Translations under genes and position numbers: made by a program
In this document: piece by piece, positions 6,625 through 13,209 of the stretch
How the letters are laid out: each line of letters opens with the position of its first letter
Position numbering within the stretch: position 1 is the first letter of the stretch
DNA from: Bacteroidales bacterium
Lineage (GTDB): Bacteria > Bacteroidota > Bacteroidia > Bacteroidales > F082
Assembly: GCA_024762735.1 (NCBI GenBank)
Contig: JANTGU010000009.1
Location: 1 to 20,547 of the forward strand
Length of the DNA stretch: 20,547 bases
Direction: 5' to 3'
Notes under the pieces: generated by a model
What the model was told of the DNA's origin: nothing
The model's input: only the letters and a program-made list of their open reading frames with translations
The model's database searches: none

Positions 6625-7305
6625 ATGAAAACATCAAGTTGTGCATCGTGCCTGTTAAGATCGAAAGCGGTTGATAACCTTGCCGAGCAGGAGTTAAGCG
6701 TTTTGGGCGAAAGCTGTGTGGAGGCGGTATTTGAAAAAGGAGAAACCATTTTTAAGCAGGATGCCTTGTCATCGAACATCATCTATTTACAAACAGGATT
6801 GGTGAAATTATTGGTAAAAGGGCCACAGCGAACCCAAATTCTTCGTTTGAAAAAGGCACCTTGTTATTTAGGGGTTCCCACCACCATGGGCGATAAAATC
6901 AACCACTATTCTGCCGTGGCCATCGAAAGAACCACCGCCTGCTTTATTGACATCAACACCTTTAAGGAGTTGATTAGAATCAATCCCGATTTTTCTTACG
7001 AGATAATCATTGAGCTTTGCCGAAACGAGCTGGAGCAATTTAACCGGTGTGTTAAATTAGTGCAAAACCAGGTGTTTGGAAGACTGGCAACCCATTTGCT
7101 CGACCTCTCCACTCACATCTATCAATCTGATCAATTTGACTTACCTCTGAACCGTTCTGAGATTGCCGATCTGGTTTGCTCCAGCCGCGAAACGGTGAGC
7201 CGCCTGCTTTCTGATCTTGCCAAAGAAGAAATCATCAAGGTGGATGGTAAGCACCTGGAGATTCTTGATAAAAACCGGCTGCAACAAATTAGTGAGAAGG
7301 GTTAA
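6625..7305 (+). CDS. Crp/Fnr-family transcriptional regulator
   Basis: The 226-residue protein has a cyclic-nucleotide-binding-type beta-roll (about 30-110), a long dimer helix (about 120-155) and a C-terminal winged helix. The recognition helix has S187-R188-E189-T190-V191-S192-R193. That is the RETVxR pattern by which Crp reads TGTGA, rather than the E-x-x-S-R pattern of Fnr reading TTGAT. The N-terminus carries Cys6-x2-Cys9 (MKTSSCASC), with further cysteines at 31, 80 and 106. The typical cAMP phosphate-binding cassette is not evident. A redox, Fe-S, nitrosative or sulfur signal is possible but unproven. The gene diverges from the DsrE-TusA-Qmo operon and shares its control region. Confidence 0.88.
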   Translation: MKTSSCASCLLRSKAVDNLAEQELSVLGESCVEAVFEKGETIFKQDALSSNIIYLQTGLVKLLVKGPQRTQILRLKKAPCYLGVPTTMGDKINHYSAVAIERTTACFIDINTFKELIRINPDFSYEIIIELCRNELEQFNRCVKLVQNQVFGRLATHLLDLSTHIYQSDQFDLPLNRSEIADLVCSSRETVSRLLSDLAKEEIIKVDGKHLEILDKNRLQQISEKG

Positions 7306-7314
7306 TTTACTGCG

Positions 7315-7347
7315 TTGTATTATTAATTTCTATTTTTCGTAATTTCG
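7315..7347 (+). promoter_or_regulatory. probable promoter of the cyclophilin-pheS pair
   Basis: TTGT at 7315-7318, a 21-nt spacer and TAATTTCG at 7340-7347 approximate the Bacteroidota promoter with one mismatch in the -7 element. It ends 26 bases before the ATG. Confidence 0.35.
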
Positions 7348-7373
7348 CAGGCTCATTCAAATTTGATGAAATC

Positions 7374-8006
7374 ATGATTAAAAATGTATTGTTAGCGCTG
7401 GCCTTAGTAGTTGGCATTCAACTAATGGCTCAAACGGAAAAACCGGAAACCCTGGTGGTTATCCACACCACGTATGGTGATATGACCGCCAAATTATACA
7501 ACGACACGCCCAAGCATAGAGACAATTTTATCAAGCTCGTCAAAGAGGGCTGGTACAACGATTCTCCGTTCCATCGGGTTATTAAAGGGTTTATGATTCA
7601 GGGTGGTCAAAATAAAGACGGTCGGCAAGACCCGGGTTACACCATCGATGCCGAAATTCTGCCCAATCACTTTCATAAAAAAGGGGCACTGGCAGCCGCT
7701 CGTATGGGCGACCAAGTTAACCCCGAGAAGAAATCATCGGGGTCGCAGTTTTACATTGTACAAGGTCAAAAAGCAGACGACAACTATTTAAACATGGTAA
7801 CCTCACGTACCGGCCACCAGTTTACTGATGAACAAAAAGAGGTTTACAAAACCCTGGGCGGCACACCTCATCTTGATGGTGGTTACACCGTGTTTGGTGA
7901 GCTTCTTAGTGGTTTTGACGTACTGGATAAGATTGCCGCCGTTAAAACCGGCCGCGGCGATGTACCGATAGAACCCGTTACCATGACCATTGAAATTTTA
8001 GAATAA
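7374..8006 (+). CDS. cyclophilin-type peptidyl-prolyl cis-trans isomerase, exported
   Basis: The 210-residue protein begins with a signal peptide (about 1-19, MIKNVLLALALVVGIQLMAQ), so it should act in the periplasm. The active site reads FHRVIKGFMIQGG (66-78), giving the catalytic Arg68 and substrate-contact Phe73, Met74 and Gln76 of the cyclophilin fold. GSQFYIVQG (123-131) and HLDGGYTVFGEL (166-177) are the other core motifs. The position of Trp121 in human CypA is His166 here, as in many bacterial enzymes with low cyclosporin affinity. A lysine- and threonine-rich insertion at about 133-165 lies between these motifs. Its stop TAA shares a base with the pheS ATG, so the two are translationally coupled despite unrelated jobs. 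Confidence 0.92.
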   Translation: MIKNVLLALALVVGIQLMAQTEKPETLVVIHTTYGDMTAKLYNDTPKHRDNFIKLVKEGWYNDSPFHRVIKGFMIQGGQNKDGRQDPGYTIDAEILPNHFHKKGALAAARMGDQVNPEKKSSGSQFYIVQGQKADDNYLNMVTSRTGHQFTDEQKEVYKTLGGTPHLDGGYTVFGELLSGFDVLDKIAAVKTGRGDVPIEPVTMTIEILE

Positions 8007-9025
8007 TGAAATCAAAAATAAAACAATACCTCCAAGAGGTTAACAACTTTAGTGCTGACAATATCGAAGCACTGGAGGCGTTCCGCATTAAATACTTAAG
8101 TAAAAAAGGATTGATTCCTGCTTTGTTTGCCGACTTTAAAACGGTGGCTCCTGAAGAGCGCAAAGAAGTGGGTCAACTCATCAACGGGTTAAAAAATGCC
8201 GTGCAGGAAAAAATCGTGGCTTTAAAAGATGCCATGGAGAATTCGATGGAAATTACCGCTTCGGGGCTTGACCTTACGCTACCTGTGGAAGCACCGCTGG
8301 GAACCCGTCACCCGCTTTCGGTGGTCAGAAACGAAATTATCGACATCTTTGCCCGCATTGGATTTACCGTTTCGGAAGGTCCTGAAATTGAAGACGACTT
8401 TCACAACTTCACGGCACTTAACTTTCCACCGGATCACCCGGCCCGCGACATGCAGGACACCTTTTTTATTGAGAAAGACCCCGATATTGCTTTGCGTACT
8501 CACACCTCATCGGTACAGGTTCGGGTAATGGAAAATGCACAACCACCGTTAAGAACCATCTCGCCAGGGCGCGTTTTTCGCAACGAAGCCATCTCGGCCC
8601 GTGCACACTGTATCTTTCACCAGGTAGAAGGTTTGTATGTTGATACCGATGTTTCGTTTGCTGATCTGAAGCAAACCCTGTTCTATTTTGCCCGCGAGCT
8701 TTTTGGCGAACAGACCAAAATCCGTTTTCGCCCCTCCTATTTCCCGTTTACCGAGCCGTCAGCCGAAATGGATGTGTCATGTAACATTTGTGGCGGCAAA
8801 GGGTGTAATGTTTGTAAATATACCGGCTGGGTAGAAATTCTCGGTTGCGGCATGGTGGATCCCAACGTGCTCGACAATTGCAACATCGACAGTAAAAAAT
8901 ACACCGGTTTTGCCTTCGGGATGGGTATCGAACGCATCACCATGCTAAAATACCGCATCAACGACCTGCGACTCTTTTTTGAAAACGATATGCGCTTTTT
9001 GAAACAGTTTGAATCGGCTTTATAG
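8006..9025 (+). CDS. pheS: phenylalanyl-tRNA synthetase alpha subunit
   Basis: The 339-residue protein is full length for PheS. An N-terminal coiled-coil region (1-85) for tRNAPhe binding precedes the class II catalytic core. DHPARDMQDTF (143-153), LRTHTSSVQVR (163-173) and the motif 2 region FRNEAISARAH (191-201) are characteristic. So are PSAEMDV (251-257) and the motif 3 segment GFAFGMGIERITML (301-314). Ala304 lies in the phenylalanine pocket region. A four-cysteine knuckle, C259-x2-C262 and C267-x2-C270, suggests a bound zinc. It charges tRNAPhe with the PheT beta subunit, whose gene is not in this window. The transcript ends at a strong terminator 30 bases on. Confidence 0.97.
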   Translation: MKSKIKQYLQEVNNFSADNIEALEAFRIKYLSKKGLIPALFADFKTVAPEERKEVGQLINGLKNAVQEKIVALKDAMENSMEITASGLDLTLPVEAPLGTRHPLSVVRNEIIDIFARIGFTVSEGPEIEDDFHNFTALNFPPDHPARDMQDTFFIEKDPDIALRTHTSSVQVRVMENAQPPLRTISPGRVFRNEAISARAHCIFHQVEGLYVDTDVSFADLKQTLFYFARELFGEQTKIRFRPSYFPFTEPSAEMDVSCNICGGKGCNVCKYTGWVEILGCGMVDPNVLDNCNIDSKKYTGFAFGMGIERITMLKYRINDLRLFFENDMRFLKQFESAL

Positions 9026-9052
9026 CAGTAGATAAAACAGTTAATCAACAAT

Positions 9053-9100
9053 AACCCGTTAGTTTCCCGGTTTTCATCCGGAGAAGTTAACGGGTTTTTT
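9053..9100 (+). terminator. rho-independent terminator after pheS
   Basis: Arms AACCCGTTA (9053-9061) and TAACGGGTT (9088-9096) pair perfectly. The inner CCGG/CCGG pairs extend the stem with one bulge, and the hairpin runs straight into a T tract (9095-9101). A classic intrinsic terminator. Confidence 0.9.
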
Positions 9101-9125
9101 TATAGGTTAAATTAACCCCAAAATA

Positions 9126-9156
9126 TTGACAACACCCCTCTACTGTGCTATCTTTG
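9126..9156 (+). promoter_or_regulatory. Bacteroidota-type promoter of the secreted hypothetical gene
   Basis: TTG at 9126-9128, a 20-nt spacer and TATCTTTG at 9149-9156 give an almost ideal primary-sigma promoter. It ends 28 bases before the ATG at 9185. Confidence 0.75.
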
Positions 9157-9184
9157 TACTTATTTAAACTAACACAACTATGTC

Positions 9185-9883
9185 ATGAAAAAAATTCTAT
9201 TGTCGTTGTTATTGCTTAACTTTATCCATGGGGCTGGCGCCCAGGTAACTGATACCACGGTAAAAGTGAAGTTATGGACTATTTACCCCGGATATGTTGT
9301 TACCAAATCAGGAGACACCATCAAAGGCTATTTAAAGCTAAAGAATCTGGTAAACAATCAGGATAAAGTACTTTTTTATCTTCATCCAAATGATGAAAAA
9401 TATACCAAAAAATATAAGCCTAAAATGTTAAAGGCCTACAAGGTAGGTCCCCGGTATTATGAATCTTTTAAGTTTAAACCTCCGGTTACTTACGCAGGAA
9501 ACGATGCCAATACTTACCATTTTTTACTAAAGTTAATAGATGGTCCTTTCAGCTTGTACAGATGGTACTACGAAAGTACCGAGCGGTCAAAACAGCGTGT
9601 TCAGGTAGATGATGATAATTTGGCGGCAACACAAATCGACCTTAGTTTTTCGGAACAAGACCTGTTAACAAACGACTACGGAAAAACCCCTGACGGTAAG
9701 GTTGTTGACCTCAATGCACTTAAAATGCTTACCAATTTTAAGAAAAACATGAGCAAACTGGTGGCTGACTACCCGGAACTTGCTCAAAAAATTAAACATA
9801 AAGAGGAAGGTTACCGGTATCCGGATCTTGAAAAAATCATCAACGAATACAACACCTGGTATTTGAAAAGTCACAAACGGTAA
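9185..9883 (+). CDS. secreted protein of unknown function
   Basis: The 232-residue protein has a signal peptide (about 1-19, MKKILLSLLLLNFIHGAGAQ). Next comes a beta-rich segment starting WTIYPGYVVTKSGDTIKGYL (30-49), a lead-in often seen in Bacteroidota exported proteins of unknown role. The middle is rich in Lys and Tyr. The C-terminus (about 170-232) is helical and charged, with ..LTNFKKNMSKLVADYPELAQKIKHKEEGYRYPDLEKIINEYNTW.. split by short turns. There is no sorting domain, lipobox or catalytic motif, so it probably stays in the periplasm. It stands alone with its own promoter and ends 26 bases from the convergent pfkA. I do not recognise a specific function. Confidence 0.8.
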   Translation: MKKILLSLLLLNFIHGAGAQVTDTTVKVKLWTIYPGYVVTKSGDTIKGYLKLKNLVNNQDKVLFYLHPNDEKYTKKYKPKMLKAYKVGPRYYESFKFKPPVTYAGNDANTYHFLLKLIDGPFSLYRWYYESTERSKQRVQVDDDNLAATQIDLSFSEQDLLTNDYGKTPDGKVVDLNALKMLTNFKKNMSKLVADYPELAQKIKHKEEGYRYPDLEKIINEYNTWYLKSHKR

Positions 9884-9910
9884 TTATTGCTTAAGATTTT
9901 AATTCCGTTT
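9875..9910. terminator. bidirectional terminator between convergent genes
   Basis: AAACGG-T-AATT (9875-9885) pairs with AATTCCGTTT (9901-9910), giving a 10-bp stem with one bulged T. T/A runs on both sides let it work in both directions. It covers the stop region of the secreted protein and touches the pfkA stop codon (9912..9910). Confidence 0.6.
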
Positions 9911-10938
9911 TACTTATGCCCCAAACAAATATCCAGCCCCCTGGCTTTTTCAAGCAGCGGGTGATTGGGAGGAATAACCTGCAAACGGCCGCTGGTCTCT
10001 TTTAAAGGAATAGACTCGATGCGCTCGCCTTTTTTCACCACCATTTTTCCAAAGTCGTTGTTGGCAATCAGTTCAACCGCTTCGGCACCATAGCCGGTAG
10101 CGAGCAACCGGTCGTAAGGCGACGGGCTGCCACCCCGCTGAATGTATCCCAAAATGGTTTTTCGGGTTTCGATGCCTGTTTCGGTTTCAATCCAATCAGA
10201 AATATATTCAGCCGCCGAAGTATATTTTTTAGGCCGTTTAATGCCTTCGGCCACTACCACGATAGAGTAAGGTTTTTTCTTTTTCGCCCGATGTTTTAAA
10301 TATTTAATCACGGTACCCAGGTCATACTCTATCTCAGGTATTAAAATTACATCACCGCCACCTGCCATACCTGCATACAACGTTAACCAGCCCGCATGAT
10401 GCCCCATCACCTCGATAACCATGATACGCTTGTGCGAGTTAGCCGTAGAGTGAAGCCTGTCGATGGCCTCGGTGGCAATGTTCAATGCCGAGTCGAAACC
10501 AAAAGTCTGGTCGGTTCCCCATACGTCGTTGTCGATGGTTTTCGGAATTCCAATGATGTTCATCCCTTGTTCCGACAGTCCGTGAGCCGTTTTCATGGTG
10601 CCGTTGCCACCAATGCAAACCAGGGCATCCAAACCCAACTCATCATAGTTTTCTTTGATGATTTTTGGTTTATCAACCGAAAGGAACGACTTCTTTTTAA
10701 AAGGTTTTTCGCGGGATGTTCCTAAAATAGTGCCTCCTAAGGTTAAAATCCCCGAAAGGGAAGGTTCGTCCAACGGTATAAAATTTTTATTGATGAGGCC
10801 CAGGAAACCTGCTGAAACACCCACTACTTCCATGTTGTATTTAACAATGGCTGTTTTTCCTACGCCCCTGATGGCAGCATTCAATCCGGGACAATCGCCC
10901 CCGGCAGTGAGAATGCCTATTTTTTTTGGTTTTGACAT
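9910..10938 (-). CDS. pfkA: 6-phosphofructokinase
   Basis: The 342-residue enzyme phosphorylates fructose 6-phosphate in glycolysis. Motifs in order: ILTAGGDCPGLNAAI (9-23), GGNGT (110-114), IPKTIDND with catalytic Asp136 (131-138), GFDSALN (147-153), MGHHAGW (about 178-184) and GYIQRGGSPSPYDR near 270-283. At the positions that separate donors, Gly113 matches ATP-dependent enzymes. Lys133 is the residue found in PPi-dependent and group III ATP enzymes. This Gly/Lys pair occurs in the ATP-dependent actinobacterial type, so ATP is the likelier donor, but PPi cannot be excluded. The bacterial PEP/ADP-regulated type usually has Gly at the second site. Monocistronic, convergent with the secreted hypothetical gene. 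Confidence 0.93.
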   Translation of the reverse strand: MSKPKKIGILTAGGDCPGLNAAIRGVGKTAIVKYNMEVVGVSAGFLGLINKNFIPLDEPSLSGILTLGGTILGTSREKPFKKKSFLSVDKPKIIKENYDELGLDALVCIGGNGTMKTAHGLSEQGMNIIGIPKTIDNDVWGTDQTFGFDSALNIATEAIDRLHSTANSHKRIMVIEVMGHHAGWLTLYAGMAGGGDVILIPEIEYDLGTVIKYLKHRAKKKKPYSIVVVAEGIKRPKKYTSAAEYISDWIETETGIETRKTILGYIQRGGSPSPYDRLLATGYGAEAVELIANNDFGKMVVKKGERIESIPLKETSGRLQVIPPNHPLLEKARGLDICLGHK

Positions 10939-10963
10939 GATTGTTGTATTAATTAGCTGCTAA

Positions 10964-10992
10964 CAAAAGTAAATTATTTTCCACTTACCAAA
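10964..10992 (-). promoter_or_regulatory. probable pfkA promoter
   Basis: On the minus strand TTTG (10992..10989), a 17-nt spacer and TACTTTTG (10971..10964) match the TAnnTTTG element exactly. The spacing is two bases short of usual. The -7 box ends 25 bases before the ATG. Confidence 0.5.
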
Positions 10993-11028
10993 ACTCAATA
11001 TCAAAAAAGTATGGAAAAATTGTGTATG

Positions 11029-11060
11029 TTTGATTTTCGCGGTTACACAATATCACTTTG
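11029..11060 (+). promoter_or_regulatory. probable promoter of the dicarboxylate symporter gene
   Basis: TTTG at 11029-11032, a 20-nt spacer and TCACTTTG at 11053-11060 fit the Bacteroidota promoter with one mismatch (C for A) in the -7 element. It ends 26 bases before the ATG. Confidence 0.45.
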
Positions 11061-11086
11061 ATAGAAAATTATAAGCATAAAATAGT

Positions 11087-12376
11087 ATGAAAAAAATTGC
11101 TTTTCACTGGCAGATTCTCATCGGAATGGTTATCGGCATTGTTTGGGGACTTATTGCCGTTAAGGCCGGTTGGGTCGAGTTTACCACCTTCTACATTAAA
11201 CCCTGGGGAACCATCTTTATCAACTTACTAAAACTTATTGCCGTGCCTCTGGTGCTGGTTTCACTCATTAGCGGCATCACCAACCTGAAGGATATTTCAA
11301 AGCTTTCGCGGATGGGCCTACGAACCATATTGCTTTATATCCTGACAACCGTTATTGCCATTTCTATCGGGCTGGTGATCGTGAACGTTACCAATCCCGG
11401 CAAGATATTTCCGGAAGAAAAGGTGATGGAGTTTAAGCAAAAATATGCTGACAATGTGAAACAAAAGGAAGCTGCAGCCATTGATGTGAAGGAGCAAAGC
11501 CCGTTGCAGTTTGTAGTTGATTTGGTGCCATCCAATATTTTTGGTGCCATGACCGACAATACGCAAATGCTGAAGGTAATCTTTTTTTCCCTGCTATTTG
11601 GCATCAGTATGATACTGCTTCCCGAGGGAAAAGCAGCGCCAGTGAAAGCCTTTATTGACAGCGCCAACGATATTGTTTTAAAAATGATTGACCTCATCAT
11701 GAAAATGGCTCCCTTCGGTGTTTTTGCTTTGCTAGCAGCCCTGATTGTTGATATTGCCGGAGATAACCTGAAAGATACCGTTTCGCTGTTCGCGGCGCTT
11801 GGGCTGTATTCACTCACCGTGATTTTAGGATTATTTTTGATGATTTTTGCGGTGTACCCGTTTATCATCCGCTTTTTCACCAAAATAAAATACCGGAAAT
11901 TTTTTAAAGCCCTTACCCCGGTTCAACTGTTGGCATTTTCAACAAGTTCGAGCGCGGCCACCCTGCCTCTTACCATGGAAACAGCTGAAAAGGAGTTGGG
12001 CATTTCAAACGAAACGGCCAGTTTTGTTTTGCCATTGGGTGCCACCATCAATATGGACGGAACCAGTCTTTACCAGGCAGTAGCTGCCGTTTTTTTAGCA
12101 CAGGTATATGGTATGGATTTAACACTGGGGCAACAGCTTACTATAATTCTTACGGCCACACTGGCTTCCATTGGCTCGGCAGCCGTACCCGGAGCCGGTA
12201 TGGTTATGCTGGTTATTGTGCTAACTGCCGTGGGTATTCCCACCGAAGGCATCGCACTTATCTTTGCCGTTGACCGCCCCCTCGACATGCTCCGAACGGC
12301 TGTCAATGTTACCGGCGACTCAACCATTGCCAGCATCGTGGCCACTTCAGAGAATCAAATAGATTTAACAATATAA
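11087..12376 (+). CDS. DAACS-family dicarboxylate/acidic amino-acid:cation symporter
   Basis: The 429-residue inner-membrane protein has the glutamate-transporter (GltPh/DctA) pattern. There are six N-terminal helices, the HP1 serine motif STSSSAATLP (285-294), and NMDGT (322-326) in the unwound TM7. The HP2 region SAAVPGAGMVM follows at 364-374. TM8 carries D396, D400, R403, T404, N407 and D411, in DRPLDMLRTAVNVTGD. Arg403 is the residue that contacts the substrate side-chain carboxylate, so aspartate, glutamate or C4-dicarboxylates are the expected cargo. The NMDGT and TM8 aspartates are sodium-site residues in GltPh. An insertion between TM3 and TM4 (about 103-145) is rich in Lys/Glu. The gene has its own promoter and ends 41 bases before a 22-bp palindrome. 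Confidence 0.93.
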   Translation: MKKIAFHWQILIGMVIGIVWGLIAVKAGWVEFTTFYIKPWGTIFINLLKLIAVPLVLVSLISGITNLKDISKLSRMGLRTILLYILTTVIAISIGLVIVNVTNPGKIFPEEKVMEFKQKYADNVKQKEAAAIDVKEQSPLQFVVDLVPSNIFGAMTDNTQMLKVIFFSLLFGISMILLPEGKAAPVKAFIDSANDIVLKMIDLIMKMAPFGVFALLAALIVDIAGDNLKDTVSLFAALGLYSLTVILGLFLMIFAVYPFIIRFFTKIKYRKFFKALTPVQLLAFSTSSSAATLPLTMETAEKELGISNETASFVLPLGATINMDGTSLYQAVAAVFLAQVYGMDLTLGQQLTIILTATLASIGSAAVPGAGMVMLVIVLTAVGIPTEGIALIFAVDRPLDMLRTAVNVTGDSTIASIVATSENQIDLTI

Positions 12377-12417
12377 ATCTAAAATCTCCATTCTTAAATT
12401 ATAAGCTTTTACCTCCT

Positions 12418-12439
12418 CTCACGGTTTGCAAACCGTGAG
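12418..12439. repeat. 22-bp perfect palindrome (ACGGTTTGCAAACCGT family)
   Basis: The half CTCACGGTTTG is followed directly by its exact reverse complement CAAACCGTGAG. The core recurs at 18590-18612 and, degenerate, at 18691-18712, so it is a dispersed element. CTTTT follows on the + strand, so it could also end the symporter transcript. Confidence 0.75.
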
Positions 12440-12654
12440 CTTTTCACTCGATACAGGTGAATAAACGTGGAAGCAAAAATATTACAGTTCTGCCTAACCA
12501 ATCCTTTGTCTGTTTAATACAAGAGTTGCATATTAATCTTGTGCAACCATTTAATATGCCTTAGTGTCAAATTTCTAAAACCTATGTAAGTTTTTATTAA
12601 TTTGCGGGCTAATTTTTCAGAGCCATCAGGATGGGCTAAAAGGATAATCCGCAA
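12440..12654. other. intergenic region upstream of the ECF sigma gene with two sets of inverted repeats
   Basis: No gene is seen. GCATATTAA (12528-12536) pairs with TTAATATGC (12551-12559). GTTGCA (12525-12530) can instead pair with TGCAAC (12542-12547), so the two stems exclude each other. A TTAATTTG at 12597-12604 is a weak -7 candidate for the sigma gene. Confidence 0.45.
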
Positions 12655-12656
12655 AT
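12600..12656 (+). promoter_or_regulatory. structured leader that may cover the sigma-gene start codon
   Basis: ATTTGCGG (12600-12607) is complementary to CCGCAAAT (12649-12656), whose last two bases are the AT of the ATG at 12655. Inside, AGCCATC (12621-12627) pairs with GATG-G-GCT (12630-12637) over a two-base loop. If transcription starts upstream of 12600 this would bury the start codon. If it starts near 12610 the outer repeat is a DNA site instead. Confidence 0.45.
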
Positions 12657-13209
12657 GCAGTTTGACAAGTCGTTAATAGAACCGTTAAAACAAAACAACA
12701 GAAAAGCTCAAGAGGCTTTCTACCGGTTTTTTGCACCAAAAATGTTTGGTGTTTGTTTGCGGTTTTCTGCCGACAGCGAGGAGGCAGAAGACATCATGCA
12801 GGAGGGGTTTATCAGGGTTTTCCGGTACATTAAAGACTACCGGGGCGATGGTTCGTTTGAAGGATGGGTACGAAGAACCATGGTCAACACTGCCATAAAC
12901 CACTATAAACGACGAATAAAGCGTTCTTTTACAAAACCCATTGAGCATGCCGGTTCAGCCGCGGGCTTTAATGCCAACATTGTTGAACAGATGTCGGCTA
13001 ACGAGCTCCTGGAAATCATTAGCAGTCTGCCTGTTGGATACCGTACCGTTTTTAACCTGAATATTATTGAAGGGTACACGCATAAGGAGATAGGCGAATT
13101 GCTGGGCATTTCGGAAAACACCTCGAAGTCGCAGCTGTCGAGAGCCAGAGCATCGTTGCAAAAAAAACTTGAAATGATAAAGAAAAAAGAAAACCTTGGA
13201 GGCCAATAA
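12655..13209 (+). CDS. ECF-type RNA polymerase sigma factor
   Basis: The 184-residue protein has region 2 (about 20-90). It includes the -10-recognition stretch DSEEAEDIMQEGFIRVFRYI and the region 2.4 part FEGWVRRTMVNTAINHYKR. Region 4 (about 120-175) has the helix-turn-helix GYTHKEIGELLGISENTSKSQLSRARASL. Regions 1 and 3 are absent, which defines the ECF class. The last 14 bases overlap the next gene, whose product has a cytoplasmic N-terminus, one membrane span and a barrel-like tail. That partner is the expected place for an anti-sigma or signal-receiving role. Likely regulon members include the T9SS surface protein downstream. The signal is unknown. Confidence 0.93.
   Translation: MQFDKSLIEPLKQNNRKAQEAFYRFFAPKMFGVCLRFSADSEEAEDIMQEGFIRVFRYIKDYRGDGSFEGWVRRTMVNTAINHYKRRIKRSFTKPIEHAGSAAGFNANIVEQMSANELLEIISSLPVGYRTVFNLNIIEGYTHKEIGELLGISENTSKSQLSRARASLQKKLEMIKKKENLGGQ

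Noticed and set aside
11335..11883. 182-codon minus-strand frame inside the symporter gene
   Set aside because: Antisense to transmembrane helices of a complete DAACS transporter, with Ser/Ile-rich composition typical of a shadow frame.
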